From Teichococcus aestuarii (GTDB lineage Bacteria > Pseudomonadota > Alphaproteobacteria > Acetobacterales > Acetobacteraceae), in contig NZ_PDOA01000003.1 in the NCBI RefSeq assembly GCF_003116135.1, positions 310,001 through 374,000 of the forward strand: a stretch of DNA of 64,000 nt. Direction: 5' to 3'. The notes beneath the pieces were generated by a model, which worked only from the letters and a program-made list of their open reading frames with translations, was not told the DNA's origin and made no database searches. The stretch's first letter is position 1, and each line of letters starts with the position of its first letter. The position numbers were made by a program, and so were the translations under genes. Below, piece after piece: positions 14,770 through 23,656 of this stretch.

Positions 14770-15519
14770 ATGAAGTCTCCTTTGGCCTCCGCCGCTGCCC
14801 TCGCCTTGGGCATCCTGCCGCTGAGCCTGCCCGCCGCCGCGCAGACCACGATCGAGAGCGCCGGCCTGACCGTGACGGCCACGCCCGCCATCGCCTCGGA
14901 CTACCTGTTCCGCGGCATCTCGCAGACCCGCAACCGGCCGGCCGCCTCGCTCACGCTCGACGTGCAGCATGAGACGGGCCTCTATGCCGGCGCCTTCGCC
15001 AGCAACGTCACCTTCCCCGGCAGCAATGCGCGGCAGGAACTGGACCTGCTGGCCGGCTACCGCTTCGGGCTCGGCCCGGTAAACCTGGATCTGGGCGGGG
15101 TGTTCTACACCTATCCGGGCTACGACAAGCCCGATGGCAGCTACGAGTACAACTACTTCGAGGCGGTCGCGAAGGCGAGCTACACGCTGGACGCGGTGAA
15201 GTTCGTTGGCGCCCTGGCCTACTCGCCCGATTTCTACTTCGAGGCCGGCTCGGCCATCTACCTGGAGGGCGGCGCCGATGTCAGCCTGCCGCTCGATGTC
15301 ACCCTGGCCGGCCGCTACGGCTACCAGTGGATCGACAAGAACCCGCGCTACGGCGCGCCGGACTACGCCAACTGGTCCGTCGCGCTGTCGCGCGAGGTGG
15401 TGGCGGGCTTCGCCCTGACGGTCGGCTACTACGACACCAACCTCTCCAAGGCCGAGTGCTTCGCCGGCACCAAGCTGTGCGATGCGCGGGCGATGGTGAC
15501 GCTCAGCCGCGCCTTCTGA
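14770..15519 (+). CDS. TorF family putative outer-membrane porin
   Basis: A 249-residue outer-membrane beta-barrel protein of the TIGR02001/Gcw_chp type. A clear signal peptide ends at LPAAAQ. It is followed by the family landmark ASDYLFRGISQTRN and successive amphipathic strands (GLYAGAFASNVTF, LNLDLGGVFYTYPG, ALSREVVAGFALTVGYYDT). It ends in an aromatic Phe (LSRAF), the normal barrel signature for BAM recognition. The late Cys pair (ECFAGTKLCD) may form a disulfide. The solute is unknown. Confidence 0.88.
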   Translation: MKSPLASAAALALGILPLSLPAAAQTTIESAGLTVTATPAIASDYLFRGISQTRNRPAASLTLDVQHETGLYAGAFASNVTFPGSNARQELDLLAGYRFGLGPVNLDLGGVFYTYPGYDKPDGSYEYNYFEAVAKASYTLDAVKFVGALAYSPDFYFEAGSAIYLEGGADVSLPLDVTLAGRYGYQWIDKNPRYGAPDYANWSVALSREVVAGFALTVGYYDTNLSKAECFAGTKLCDARAMVTLSRAF

Positions 15520-15540
15520 CCGGCGCCGCAGGCTCCGGCT

Positions 15541-15564
15541 CCCGGGCGGCGCGGTCCGCCCGGG
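15541..15564. terminator. Hairpin between convergent porin and DUF2842 genes
   Basis: Perfect 9-bp arms CCCGGGCGG/CCGCCCGGG with a 6-nt loop, followed by CCTTCT. It is probably a shared terminator. Confidence 0.55.
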
Positions 15565-15588
15565 GCCTTCTCCCGGCCGCTGCCCGCC

Positions 15589-15783
15589 TCAGCGCGGCCG
15601 CCGCGCCGCCCAGAACATCAGGGCGCGGATGGGAAACACCCAGGCGAGGCCGGCCAGCACGAAGAAGGGCACCTGCAGCGCCCAGTGCAGGCCCAGCATC
15701 CAGTCGGCGATGCGCAGCACCACGACCAGGTAGAGGGCGAGGAAACAGAAGCCCGCGAGGCAGGCCAGAAGGATGCGCGGCAT
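15589..15783 (-). CDS. DUF2842 small membrane protein
   Basis: A 64-residue protein with two TM helices (about residues 4-26 and 34-58). The C-terminal pattern VPFFVLAGLAWVFPIRALMFWAARRP matches the alphaproteobacterial DUF2842 family (VaGl-WvlP-lI-WM). MPRILLACLAG at 15783 is the natural start; the frame is open further upstream without similarity. The role is unknown. Confidence 0.75.
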   Translation of the reverse strand: MPRILLACLAGFCFLALYLVVVLRIADWMLGLHWALQVPFFVLAGLAWVFPIRALMFWAARRPR

Positions 15784-15950
15784 GAATCTGCTCTTGGCAG
15801 GCCGCCGCCGCTTCGCCAAGCCTCGATCCGGCGGCCCCGGCAGCATCCCGTCATGCGGCTTGCGTTGCAGCGGCGGGCCGGGGCGCCTAGTCTCCGCCGC
15901 GACCGGCCGGGCCACCCAGCCCGCCCCCTCCTGCTGACTGAAAGACCCCG

Positions 15951-16532
15951 ATGCCTGATAACGGCCTCACCCCCGCCTCCGGCGCTTCCTCGGGCACTTC
16001 CTCGGGCACCCAGGATTTCGACCTGAAGGCGCATATCCGCGGCGTGCCGGATTTCCCGAAGCCGGGCATCCTGTTCTACGACATCTCCACCCTGCTGCGG
16101 GACGGCCCGGCCTGGCGCGGGGCGATGGACCGGCTGGCCGAGATCATCCGCCCCTACCGGCCGACCCTGCTGGCCGGCATCGAGAGCCGCGGCTTCCTGA
16201 TGGCCGCGCCGATGGCGCTGGAGCTCGGTCTCGGCTTCATCATGCTGCGCAAGCCGCGCAAGCTGCCGGGCGCCACCATCGGCTATGATTACGACCTCGA
16301 ATACGGCAAGGACCGCATCGAGATGCAGGCCGATGCGCTGCGCCCCGGCGAGCGGGTGGTGCTGCTGGACGACCTGCTGGCCACCGGCGGCACCATGGCC
16401 GCCGCCATCCAGCTGCTGCGCAAGGCCGGCGCCGAGGTGCCGGCGGCGGCGACGCTGATCGAGCTGCGCTTCCTCAACGGCCGCGCCCGCGTCGACGTGC
16501 CGGTCGAGACCCTGGCCACCTACGACGACTGA
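15951..16532 (+). CDS. apt: Adenine phosphoribosyltransferase
   Basis: A purine-salvage enzyme joining adenine and PRPP to give AMP. The 193-residue protein shows the flexible loop and IESRGF motif and the PRPP-binding loop [13 protein letters not shown] near residues 140-152. A short Gly/Ser/Thr-rich N-terminal extension (residues 6-20) precedes the conserved [22 protein letters not shown] receptor-like gene begins 6 bases after the stop. Confidence 0.95.
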   Translation: MPDNGLTPASGASSGTSSGTQDFDLKAHIRGVPDFPKPGILFYDISTLLRDGPAWRGAMDRLAEIIRPYRPTLLAGIESRGFLMAAPMALELGLGFIMLRKPRKLPGATIGYDYDLEYGKDRIEMQADALRPGERVVLLDDLLATGGTMAAAIQLLRKAGAEVPAAATLIELRFLNGRARVDVPVETLATYDD

Positions 16533-16537
16533 GCGGC

Positions 16538-17629
16538 ATGGCGGGGCGCGGCATCCACTCCCCCTTCCCGGCACCGCCACAGGGCGGCGCGCCGCGCGGC
16601 CGCCGGGCCTGGCTGCGGCTGGCCGGCGCGGCGGCGCTGATGCCGGCCCTGGCCCCGCCGCTGCGCGCCCAGCCCCAGCCGGGCGCCGCCGCCCTGGCTC
16701 CCGCCTCTCCGGTTCCCGCTTCCCTGGCCCCGGACAGCGCCACCCTGCTGCTGCCCGGCCCCGAGGGCGGCGCGGCGGCGCAATGGGCGCGCGGGGTGGC
16801 GGCGGGGCTGGCGCGCGGCCTGCCGCACGCCGTGGCGCTGCGCACCGTCACGCTGGGCGGGCCGGACGGCGTCACCGCCGCCAACCGCTTCGCCACGCTG
16901 GAGGCGGGCGACGGCCGCACCCTGCTCGTGCTGCCCGGCCTGGCCGCGCATGCCCGGCTGGTGGGGGAAAGCCGCGCCCAGTTCCAGCCCGAGGGCTGGC
17001 TGCCGCTCTGCGTCTCCTGGCAGGGGGCGGTGCTGGCCGGGCGGGGCGTCCTCGCGCCCACCGCCGCGCGGCCGCTGCGGCTGGCGCTGCCGGGCCCCGA
17101 CGCGCCGGAAGCGGCCGCCCTGCTGGCGCTGGACCTGCTCGGGCTGCCCGCCATCCCGGTGTTCGGCATCGCCGGCGGCGAGGCGGCCGCTGCCCTGGCC
17201 CAGGGCGTGGCCGATGCCATGGTGATCGCCGCTCCCGCCGCCGCCGCCCAGGCGCGCCGCCAAGGCCTGACCCCCTGGCTGGAGCTGGACACGCCCGGCC
17301 GGCGGGAGAACCCGGAGCTGCCGGCGGCCAGCGCCCTGCCCGCCATCCGCCCGGCGCCGCTGGCGGCGGCACAGGCGGGCTTCGCGGCGCTGCGGCTGCG
17401 CGCGGCGCTGATGCTGCCCGGCCTCACCTCGGCCGATGTCGTCGCCGCGTGGCGGCGCGCCGCCCTGCTCTGGCAGGAGGAGGAGGCGAAGCAGCCGGCG
17501 GAGACCACGGCCCCCGCCCTGGTGGGCGCCGAGGCGCGCGCCACCATCGCGCCGCTCTGCCCCGCCGCCGATGCCGTGCTGGCCTACCGCGAGTGGCTGC
17601 TGCGGCGGCTGCGCTGGCAGGCGGGCTGA
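16538..17629 (+). CDS. Exported protein resembling a Bug/TctC-type solute receptor
   Basis: A 363-residue protein with a Tat-like signal (GRRAWLRLAGAAALMPALAPPLRAQ). It then shows the periplasmic-receptor layout seen in TctC-like proteins (GPEGGAAAQWARGVAAGLARGL..., LLVLPGLAAHARLVGESRAQFQPEGWLPLCVSW, GIAGGEAAAALAQGVADAMVIA). Similarity to true TctC is weak and the sequence is Ala-rich, so it is a diverged receptor at best. It is coupled to apt by a 6-base gap. The ligand and any partner are unknown. Confidence 0.6.
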   Translation: MAGRGIHSPFPAPPQGGAPRGRRAWLRLAGAAALMPALAPPLRAQPQPGAAALAPASPVPASLAPDSATLLLPGPEGGAAAQWARGVAAGLARGLPHAVALRTVTLGGPDGVTAANRFATLEAGDGRTLLVLPGLAAHARLVGESRAQFQPEGWLPLCVSWQGAVLAGRGVLAPTAARPLRLALPGPDAPEAAALLALDLLGLPAIPVFGIAGGEAAAALAQGVADAMVIAAPAAAAQARRQGLTPWLELDTPGRRENPELPAASALPAIRPAPLAAAQAGFAALRLRAALMLPGLTSADVVAAWRRAALLWQEEEAKQPAETTAPALVGAEARATIAPLCPAADAVLAYREWLLRRLRWQAG

Positions 17630-17672
17630 GCCCCCTCCGGGCGGGCTGGGCTGCATGCCCGCGAAGGCGTGC

Positions 17673-18011
17673 TCAGTGATAGGTGGCGAGGCCCGCCACG
17701 ACCTGCTCATTGACCATGATCAGGAAGTCCAGGTCGGGCTGCTCCCGCTCCAGCTCCCGCAGCACGGCGCTGCCGAGCAGGCCGAAGCCGTCCCGCAGGG
17801 CATCCGGCAAGGGGCAGGCCGGGCTGCACACCGCCAACAGCACGGCCTGCCAGAGCCGGCGCGTGGCACGCACCGCCGCGGCGCGCCGGCCGGCCCCGCC
17901 CGCCCGCGCCTGGCGCAGTCGGGACACCGCCGCGCGGAAGGCCTCGGCCTCGGCCGCGCGGCTTTCCGCCAGGGATGCGCCCCCCGTGGCGATCGTCTGG
18001 CCGAGCGGCAT
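17673..18011 (-). CDS. flaF: Flagellar biosynthesis regulator FlaF
   Basis: A FlaF-family protein of 112 residues. In Caulobacter and relatives FlaF acts with FlbT in post-transcriptional control and assembly of flagellin. The family features are the RRLWQAVLLAV helix, a PACPLPDALRDGFGLLGSAVLRELE stretch and a C-terminal LIMVNEQVVAGL. The ATG at 18011 overlaps the flbT stop by one base (TGATG); a GTG one codon earlier is less likely. No flagellin gene lies nearby. Confidence 0.85.
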   Translation of the reverse strand: MPLGQTIATGGASLAESRAAEAEAFRAAVSRLRQARAGGAGRRAAAVRATRRLWQAVLLAVCSPACPLPDALRDGFGLLGSAVLRELEREQPDLDFLIMVNEQVVAGLATYH

Positions 18012-18469
18012 CACGCCATGGCTCCCGCCCCTTCGCCGGATGGCGGCACGGGATGGGCGCGGGTGGGCGGCTCGGCGGCGGCGCGCAACACGGCATCCTC
18101 ATGCTGCATCACCCGGCGGACCAGCTTCAGCGACTGGTAGCACTCGTCCTGCTGGGCCAGGACCAGGGCGCTTTCCAGCATCTCGCGCACCAGGGCCGAG
18201 GTGGTGATGCTCTGGAATTCGGCGATCAGATCGCGTGCCAGCTCCAGGCCGCGCTCGCGCTCCTCCTCATTGCCGATATAGGCGGTCTGCAGCGCGAAGT
18301 AGATGCGTTTGGCCGGGGTGTCGGCGGCCTCGGGGGTCATGATCTGCTTGCCGAAGAGGAACCGCGCGCGGCTGGTCAGCTCCACCCGGGCGCGGTTGCG
18401 GAAGCGCAGCGGGGCGCCGTTGACGACCAGCAGGTCGCCCTGGCGCAGTTCGAGCACAAGCGTGGACAT
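18011..18469 (-). CDS. flbT: Flagellin mRNA-binding repressor FlbT
   Basis: A 152-residue FlbT. In Caulobacter FlbT binds the 5' untranslated region of flagellin mRNA and promotes its decay until the hook is complete. The N-terminal LVLELRQGDLLVVNGAPLRFRNRARVELTSRARFLFGKQIM and the central RIYFALQTAYIG are characteristic. MSTLVLEL at 18469 is the family start; a longer frame upstream is not conserved. It pairs with flaF. Confidence 0.92.
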   Translation of the reverse strand: MSTLVLELRQGDLLVVNGAPLRFRNRARVELTSRARFLFGKQIMTPEAADTPAKRIYFALQTAYIGNEEERERGLELARDLIAEFQSITTSALVREMLESALVLAQQDECYQSLKLVRRVMQHEDAVLRAAAEPPTRAHPVPPSGEGAGAMA

Positions 18470-18625
18470 GAACAGCGGTCCTTCGGAACCCGGGCGGATG
18501 GCACCGGGCATGTGAGGGGAAAGCTCCGGGCAGCAGGCGAAAGCCGCCGATGCCGCGCCCATGGGTGCGGGGCTTCAACACATTCCGGTCTTGCTCCTGC
18601 TGGCGGGGCCGGTCTCGTCCCCTGT

Positions 18626-18645
18626 CACCGTCGGTGGTGACGGTG
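18626..18645. promoter_or_regulatory. Small hairpin upstream of flbT
   Basis: Arms CACCGTC/GACGGTG with a 6-nt loop, within the 242-base gap (18470-18711) between the TPR methyltransferase stop and flbT. On the minus strand it could terminate the methyltransferase message or sit in the flbT leader. Nothing else is recognised in this gap. Confidence 0.35.
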
Positions 18646-18711
18646 GCTCAATCTGCGGTGCAGGAAGTTAACAGGGGCTTGAGGGGCGGGGGCGCCGTTC
18701 AACTCCGCCGG

Positions 18712-19923
18712 TCAGGCGCGGCGGAGCAGCATCAGCACCCCGTCGACCGGCGCGCCCTGCTCCTGGCGCAGCACGTCCCGCCGCTCCGCCACGCCGGCCA
18801 GGCCGGCGGCGGCGCAGGTGGCGCGCAGTGCCGGCAGGGCATGGCGGTAGCGCAGCCCGGGGCCGAGCGCGTAGGGCCCCTCCCCGCCCGCCTCCCCCTC
18901 GGCCAGCTCGACGCTGAACAGCGCCAGCCCGCCCGGCCGCAGCGCCGCCCGCAGCGCCGCCAAAGCGGGGCCGAGATCGCCCAGGTAGTTCAGCACGTCG
19001 GCGGCGGCGATCAGGTCCCAGGCGGCGGGGTGGCGGGGCAGGAAGTCCAGCAGGTCCGCCTCGTGCAGGGCGGCGTAGCAGCCCTGGCGCGCCGCCTCGG
19101 CCAGCATGCGGGGCGAAAGGTCCAGCCCTTCCAGCCGCCGCGCGAAGGGCGCGAGCGCCAGGCCGGACAGGCCGGTGCCGCAGCCGAGGTCGAGCGCGCC
19201 CTCCACCGGCGCCGGCGCCAGCCCCGAGTCGCGCAGCAGCGCCGCCAGGGCGGCCGGGGTGCGGTAGCCCAGCCGGCCGGTGAGGTCCGCCGCGAAGCGC
19301 GGCGCGTACTGGTCGAACAGGTCGCGCACATAGGCGGCGGGGGCGCGCTCCGGCGCCGGCGCGCGGCCCAGCGCCGCCAGCAGGAAGCGCGCCTGCCCCG
19401 CCACGTCCGGGTCGTGGTGCGCCAGCGCCGCCTCGGCCATGCGGATGGCCTCGGGCAGGGCGCCGGCCTCGCGGCAGGCATGGGCCAGGGCCAGCTTCGT
19501 CTCGGCGGCCTCCGGTGCCAGCGCCACCGCCTGGCGCAGCGGCGCCAGCGCCGCCCGCGCCTGCCCCAGCCCGCACAGCGCCTGCCCCAGGTTGCGCAGC
19601 GCCACCGCGTCGTCCGGCCGCCGCGCCAGCGCCGCGCGCAGCGCCGCCACCGCCGGCTCCAGCTGCCCCGCCTCCGCCAGCGCGCCGCCCAGCGAGGCCA
19701 GGAACACCGGCGCCTCCGGCCGCAACGCCACGGCGCGGCGGATCAGGCCGATGGCGCGGGGCAGGTCGCCGCGCTGCCGGTGCAGCGTGCCGAGCAGGTT
19801 CAGCGCATTGGCATCGCGCGGGCTGCGGGCCAGGAGGCGGGTGTAGAGCGCCTCCGCCTCATCCAGCGCGCCGGCGGCGTGGCGCGCGGCGGCCTGGCGC
19901 AGCAGGGCCGCGTCGCCGCTCAC
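18712..19923 (-). CDS. TPR-repeat protein fused to a SAM-dependent methyltransferase
   Basis: About 403 residues in two parts. Residues roughly 5-190 are TPR units (repeats such as A-LNLLGTLHRQRGDLPRAIGLIRRAVALRP). From about residue 195 there is a class I methyltransferase with the SAM-binding motif LDLGCGTGLSGLALAP and a GLDLSPRMLAEA motif II, then the DVLNYLGDL core. The GTG at 19923 gives a gap of 16 bases to fhs; an ATG at 19971 would overlap it. The adjacent flbT/flaF genes raise the possibility that the target is flagellin or another surface protein, but this is only context. Confidence 0.85.
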   Translation of the reverse strand: MSGDAALLRQAAARHAAGALDEAEALYTRLLARSPRDANALNLLGTLHRQRGDLPRAIGLIRRAVALRPEAPVFLASLGGALAEAGQLEPAVAALRAALARRPDDAVALRNLGQALCGLGQARAALAPLRQAVALAPEAAETKLALAHACREAGALPEAIRMAEAALAHHDPDVAGQARFLLAALGRAPAPERAPAAYVRDLFDQYAPRFAADLTGRLGYRTPAALAALLRDSGLAPAPVEGALDLGCGTGLSGLALAPFARRLEGLDLSPRMLAEAARQGCYAALHEADLLDFLPRHPAAWDLIAAADVLNYLGDLGPALAALRAALRPGGLALFSVELAEGEAGGEGPYALGPGLRYRHALPALRATCAAAGLAGVAERRDVLRQEQGAPVDGVLMLLRRA

Positions 19924-19939
19924 CGCGCCCGCCGCCGGC

Positions 19940-21616
19940 TCAGAACAGCCCCTCGATCCGCCCCTCGGCATCGAGGCCGATGCCTTCCGCGGCGGGGCGG
20001 CGCGGCAGGCCGGGCATGGTCATGATCTCGCCGCAGATCGCCACGACGAAGCCGGCGCCGGCCGAGAGCCGCACCTCGCGCAGCGGCAGCACATGCCCCT
20101 CCGGCGCGCCCATCAGCGCCGGGTCGGCGCTGAAGGAATACTGCGTCTTGGCGATGCAGACGGGCACATGGCCGAAGCCCTGCTCCTCGAAGCGCCGCAG
20201 CCTCGCGGCGACGGGCGGCGGCACGCTGACGCTGGCGGCGTGGTAGATCTCGCGCGCCACCGTCTCGATCTTGCCCTGCAGCGACATGTGGTCGTTGTAG
20301 AGCGGCTCGAAGCTGGCGGTGCCGCCGGCGATGAGCGCCTGCACGGCGCGGGCGAGGTCGGCCGCGCCGGCGGCGCCGTCGGCCCAATGGGTGCAGAGGA
20401 TGGCCTCGACGCCGAGCGGCCGCACCGCCGCCTGCACCGCCGCGATCTCGGCGTCGGTGTCGCTGGTGAAGCGGTTCAGCGCCACCACCACGGGCAGGCC
20501 GAATTTCTGCATGTTCTGCACATGCCGCCGCAGATTGGCCGCGCCGCGCGTGACCGCCGCCACATCCTCCGCGCCGAGGGCCGACTTCGCCACGCCGCCA
20601 TGCATCTTCAGCGCCCGCGCCGTGGCCACCACCACGCAGGCGGAGGGCGCGAGGCCGGCGCTGCGGCACTTGATGTCGAGGAACTTCTCGGCGCCCAGAT
20701 CGGCGCCGAAGCCCGCCTCGGTGACGACCACATCGGCCAGCCGCAGCGCCAGCCGCGTGGCGATGACGCTGTTGCAGCCATGCGCGATGTTGGCGAAGGG
20801 CCCGCCATGCACCAGCGCCGGGCTGCCCTCCAGCGTCTGCACCAGGTTGGGCGCCAGCGCGTCGCGCAGCAGCGCGGCCATGGCGCCATCGGCCTTCAGG
20901 TCGTGCGCGGTGACGTTCCGCCCGTCCCGCGTCTGGCCGACGATGATGCGGCCCAGCCGCTGCTGCAACTCCGCCAGGTCCTTCGAGAGGCAGAACACCG
21001 CCATCACCTCGGAGGCGACGGTGATGTCGAACCCGTCCTCCCGGGGAAAGCCGTTCGGCACGCCGCCGAGCGCCGCGTTGATCGAGCGCAGCGCGCGGTC
21101 GTTCATGTCGAGCGCGCGGCGCCAGGAGATGCGGCGCGCATCGAGCCCCAGCTCGTTGCCCCAGTAGAGGTGGTTGTCCAGCATCGCCGCCAGCAGGTTG
21201 TTGGCGGAGGTGATGGCGTGGAAGTCGCCGGTGAAGTGGAGGTTGATCTCCTCCATCGGCGCCACCTGCGCGCGGCCGCCGCCCGTGGCACCGCCCTTCA
21301 CCCCGAAGCACGGCCCGAGCGAGGGCTCGCGCAGCGCGATCATCGCCTTCCTGCCGAGGCTGTTCAGCGCGTCGCCGAGGCCGATGGTGGTGGTGGTCTT
21401 GCCCTCGCCGGCGGCGGTGGGGCTGATGCCGGTGACCAGCACCAGCGCGCCGCGCGGCGCCGACATGCGCTCCTGCTCGGCGACGAAGTCCAGCCCGACC
21501 TTCGCCTTGTGCCGGCCATAGGGCTCCAGCGCCGTCTCGGGGATGCCGGCACGCGCGGCGATCTCCTGGATGGGAAGGAGCCGCGCGGCCCGCGCGATGT
21601 CGAGGTCGGTCGCCAT
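19940..21616 (-). CDS. fhs: Formate-tetrahydrofolate ligase
   Basis: An ATP-dependent enzyme making 10-formyl-tetrahydrofolate from formate, feeding one-carbon units to purine synthesis and formate assimilation. The 558 residues match the full family length. They include the P-loop [32 protein letters not shown], the [17 protein letters not shown] block and the C-terminal [14 protein letters not shown] motif. The ATG at 21616 follows an AGGA site by 7 bases. A 10-bp-stem hairpin lies just upstream of that site. Confidence 0.96.
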   Translation of the reverse strand: MATDLDIARAARLLPIQEIAARAGIPETALEPYGRHKAKVGLDFVAEQERMSAPRGALVLVTGISPTAAGEGKTTTTIGLGDALNSLGRKAMIALREPSLGPCFGVKGGATGGGRAQVAPMEEINLHFTGDFHAITSANNLLAAMLDNHLYWGNELGLDARRISWRRALDMNDRALRSINAALGGVPNGFPREDGFDITVASEVMAVFCLSKDLAELQQRLGRIIVGQTRDGRNVTAHDLKADGAMAALLRDALAPNLVQTLEGSPALVHGGPFANIAHGCNSVIATRLALRLADVVVTEAGFGADLGAEKFLDIKCRSAGLAPSACVVVATARALKMHGGVAKSALGAEDVAAVTRGAANLRRHVQNMQKFGLPVVVALNRFTSDTDAEIAAVQAAVRPLGVEAILCTHWADGAAGAADLARAVQALIAGGTASFEPLYNDHMSLQGKIETVAREIYHAASVSVPPPVAARLRRFEEQGFGHVPVCIAKTQYSFSADPALMGAPEGHVLPLREVRLSAGAGFVVAICGEIMTMPGLPRRPAAEGIGLDAEGRIEGLF

Positions 21617-21630
21617 GGAATCGTCCTGCC

Positions 21631-21660
21631 GGCTGCGGATGCCACGGCTTATCCGCAGCC
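21631..21660 (-). promoter_or_regulatory. Perfect leader hairpin in front of fhs
   Basis: Arms GGCTGCGGAT and ATCCGCAGCC (10 bp, no mismatch) around a 10-nt loop. In the mRNA it ends 3 bases before the AGGA Shine-Dalgarno of fhs. It may modulate ribosome access. I do not see the extra conserved elements needed to call a known tetrahydrofolate riboswitch. Confidence 0.45.
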
Positions 21661-21838
21661 TTCCGCGGCGGCAAGACGTGGCGCCGCGGGCCGGGATGCG
21701 GCGCGCGACGCCATGACCGGGGGTGGCGGCCGCCGAGGCTGCGCCCGGCCGGGTGAAAGAGGCCCATGCCCCCCTGGCCAGGAGGCAAGCCATCATGTCA
21801 TCGTACGGGAATAAGCAAGACAGTGCCGGAGAACGTCT

Positions 21839-22828
21839 ATGAACCGCCGTACCTTCGCCGCCCTGATGGGCGGCCTGCCGCTGCTGGCCAGCACCGCCGC
21901 CCTCGCCCAAAGCTCCGGCCAGCCGGCCTGGCCGAACCGGCCCGTCACCATGCTGGTGCCCTTCGTCGCCGGCGGTCCGTCCGACATCGTGGCGCGTGCC
22001 ATCGCCAACCGGATGAGCCAGACCATCGGCCAGCCCGTGGTGGTGGAGAACCGGGCCGGCGCCAATGGCGAGGTGGCCGGCCGCCTGCTGGCCCGCGCCG
22101 AGCCGGACGGCCATACGCTGATGGTGGGCTCGATCGGCGTCTATGCCATCAACGCCGCGCTGCGCCCGGAGCTGGGCTATGACCCGGTGAAGGACTTCAC
22201 CCCCATCACGCTGGCCGTCACCACGCCGAACGTGCTGGTGGTGAACCCCGAGAAGGTGCCGGCGAAGACCGTGGCCGAGCTGGTGGCCTGGCTGAAGGCC
22301 AACCCGCGCAAGGCGAGCTACTCCACCAGCGGCGTCGGCTCCTCCGACCAGATGACGACCGAGCTGTTCAAGCAGCGCACCGGCACCGACGTGGCGCATG
22401 TGCCCTATCGCGGCGGCGCCGCGGCGGCGACCGACCTGATCGCCGGCAATGTGCAGATGTCCTTCCAGAATCTCGGCACGGTGGCCGGCCACATCCAGTC
22501 CGGCCGGCTGCGCGCGCTGATGGTGACCGGCGCCAAGCGCCACCCCGTCCTGCCCGACGTGCCCACCGCCGCCGAGACGGGGATGGCCGATTTCGTCGTC
22601 ACCTCCTGGCAGGCGGTGATGGCGCCGGGCAACATGCCCGAGGCGCTGCGCGGCCGCATCGCCACCGCGGTGATGGAGGCGCTGAACCACCCCGAGGTGA
22701 AGCCGCGCCTGGAGCAGATCGGGCTCGACGTGGTGGCCAACAAGCCGGAGGAATACGGCCGCTTCCAGCGCGAGGAGATCGGCCGCTGGCGGCAGGTGAT
22801 CCAGACCGCCGGCATCACCGCCGACTGA
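21839..22828 (+). CDS. Bug/TctC family periplasmic solute receptor (orphan)
   Basis: A 329-residue tripartite-tricarboxylate-type receptor. The signal peptide [24 protein letters not shown] is followed by family motifs [37 protein letters not shown], an [20 protein letters not shown] block and a [11 protein letters not shown] segment. No TctA/TctB permease genes are nearby, as is usual for the many orphan Bug receptors in Roseomonas- and Bordetella-like genomes. A GGAG site lies 9 bases before the ATG. The ligand is probably a small carboxylate. Confidence 0.92.
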   Translation: MNRRTFAALMGGLPLLASTAALAQSSGQPAWPNRPVTMLVPFVAGGPSDIVARAIANRMSQTIGQPVVVENRAGANGEVAGRLLARAEPDGHTLMVGSIGVYAINAALRPELGYDPVKDFTPITLAVTTPNVLVVNPEKVPAKTVAELVAWLKANPRKASYSTSGVGSSDQMTTELFKQRTGTDVAHVPYRGGAAAATDLIAGNVQMSFQNLGTVAGHIQSGRLRALMVTGAKRHPVLPDVPTAAETGMADFVVTSWQAVMAPGNMPEALRGRIATAVMEALNHPEVKPRLEQIGLDVVANKPEEYGRFQREEIGRWRQVIQTAGITAD

Positions 22829-22841
22829 CCCGGATCGCCGA

Positions 22842-22855
22842 ATGATCCAGATCAA
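22842..22855 (+). promoter_or_regulatory. FNR/FixK-like binding site upstream of ompW
   Basis: The sequence ATGAT-CCAG-ATCAA matches the TTGAT-N4-ATCAA consensus of CRP/FNR-type regulators at nine of ten defined positions. It lies 71 bases before the ompW start, a normal activator distance. Oxygen-dependent FNR control of ompW is known in enteric bacteria, which supports relevance, though the regulator here is not identified. Confidence 0.6.
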
Positions 22856-22926
22856 GGAATCGTGCGGCACATCGGCCTACTCCCGTTTCCGGCGGCGCCC
22901 GCGCCGCCTGGAACGAGAGGTTGGTC

Positions 22927-23601
22927 GTGAACAAGATGACGTGCGGCGCGCTGCTGGGCGCCGCCATGAGCGCCGCCCTGATGGGGGCGCCGGCCCAGGC
23001 TCAGGGGCTGATGCAGGAACTGCCCGGCTTCCGGGGCAAGCAGGCGGGGGATCTGGTGGTGGGCTTCGGCGCCATCGGCGTGCTGCCGCAGAATGGCGGG
23101 CGCGTCGATGCCATCGGCGGCAAGCCGGAAGCCTCCGACACGCTCACCCCGCAGCTCGACCTGACCTACTTCCTCACCTCGAACCTGTCGCTGAACCTGA
23201 TCGCCGCCACCAGCCGGCATGATGTGACGGTGAAGGGCTCGGCGCTGGGCGATGTCGATCTCGGCCGGGTCTGGGCGCTGCCGCCCACCCTCACCCTACA
23301 ATTCCATCCCCTGCCCGCCGCGCGCCTCAGCCCCTATGTCGGCGCCGGCGTGAACTACACGGTGTTCTATGGCGAGGGCGGCAGCCGCACCGCGCCGGTG
23401 AGCAAGGTGGATATCGAGAACAGCTGGGGCTGGGCGCTGAATGCCGGCGTGGACTACGCCCTGACCCCGGAATGGGGCCTCAACCTGGACGTGAAGAAGC
23501 TGTTCCTGCGGCCGGATGTCTCGGTCAATGGCGGCGCCATCGGCGCGCGGGCCGATCTCGACCCGTGGATCGTCGGCGCCGCGCTGCGCTACCGCTTCTG
23601 A
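22927..23601 (+). CDS. ompW: OmpW family outer-membrane protein
   Basis: A 224-residue eight-stranded beta-barrel of the OmpW family, thought to admit small hydrophobic compounds. The signal peptide ends at MGAPAQAQG. Family landmarks are GDLVVGFGAIGVLPQ, LDLTYFLTSNLSLNLIAA, LPPTLTLQFHP, RLSPYVGAGVNYTVFY and the terminal VGAALRYRF with its C-terminal Phe. The GTG at 22927 lies 6 bases after GAGAGG; a TTG two codons earlier or ATG three codons later are alternatives. Confidence 0.93.
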   Translation: MNKMTCGALLGAAMSAALMGAPAQAQGLMQELPGFRGKQAGDLVVGFGAIGVLPQNGGRVDAIGGKPEASDTLTPQLDLTYFLTSNLSLNLIAATSRHDVTVKGSALGDVDLGRVWALPPTLTLQFHPLPAARLSPYVGAGVNYTVFYGEGGSRTAPVSKVDIENSWGWALNAGVDYALTPEWGLNLDVKKLFLRPDVSVNGGAIGARADLDPWIVGAALRYRF

Positions 23602-23607
23602 GGCGGT

Positions 23608-23637
23608 GCCCCCGGCGCGCCTGCCGCCGCCGGGGGC
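23608..23637. terminator. Strong hairpin after ompW
   Basis: Perfect 10-bp arms GCCCCCGGCG/CGCCGGGGGC with a 10-nt loop, 7 bases after the ompW stop and facing a convergent gene. It is probably bidirectional. Confidence 0.6.
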
Positions 23638-23656
23638 CGCCTCCGCTCCCGCAACC

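Noticed and set aside
21617-21838. Tetrahydrofolate riboswitch upstream of fhs
   Set aside because: Only a single simple stem is visible; I could not find the additional conserved loops that define known folate riboswitches.
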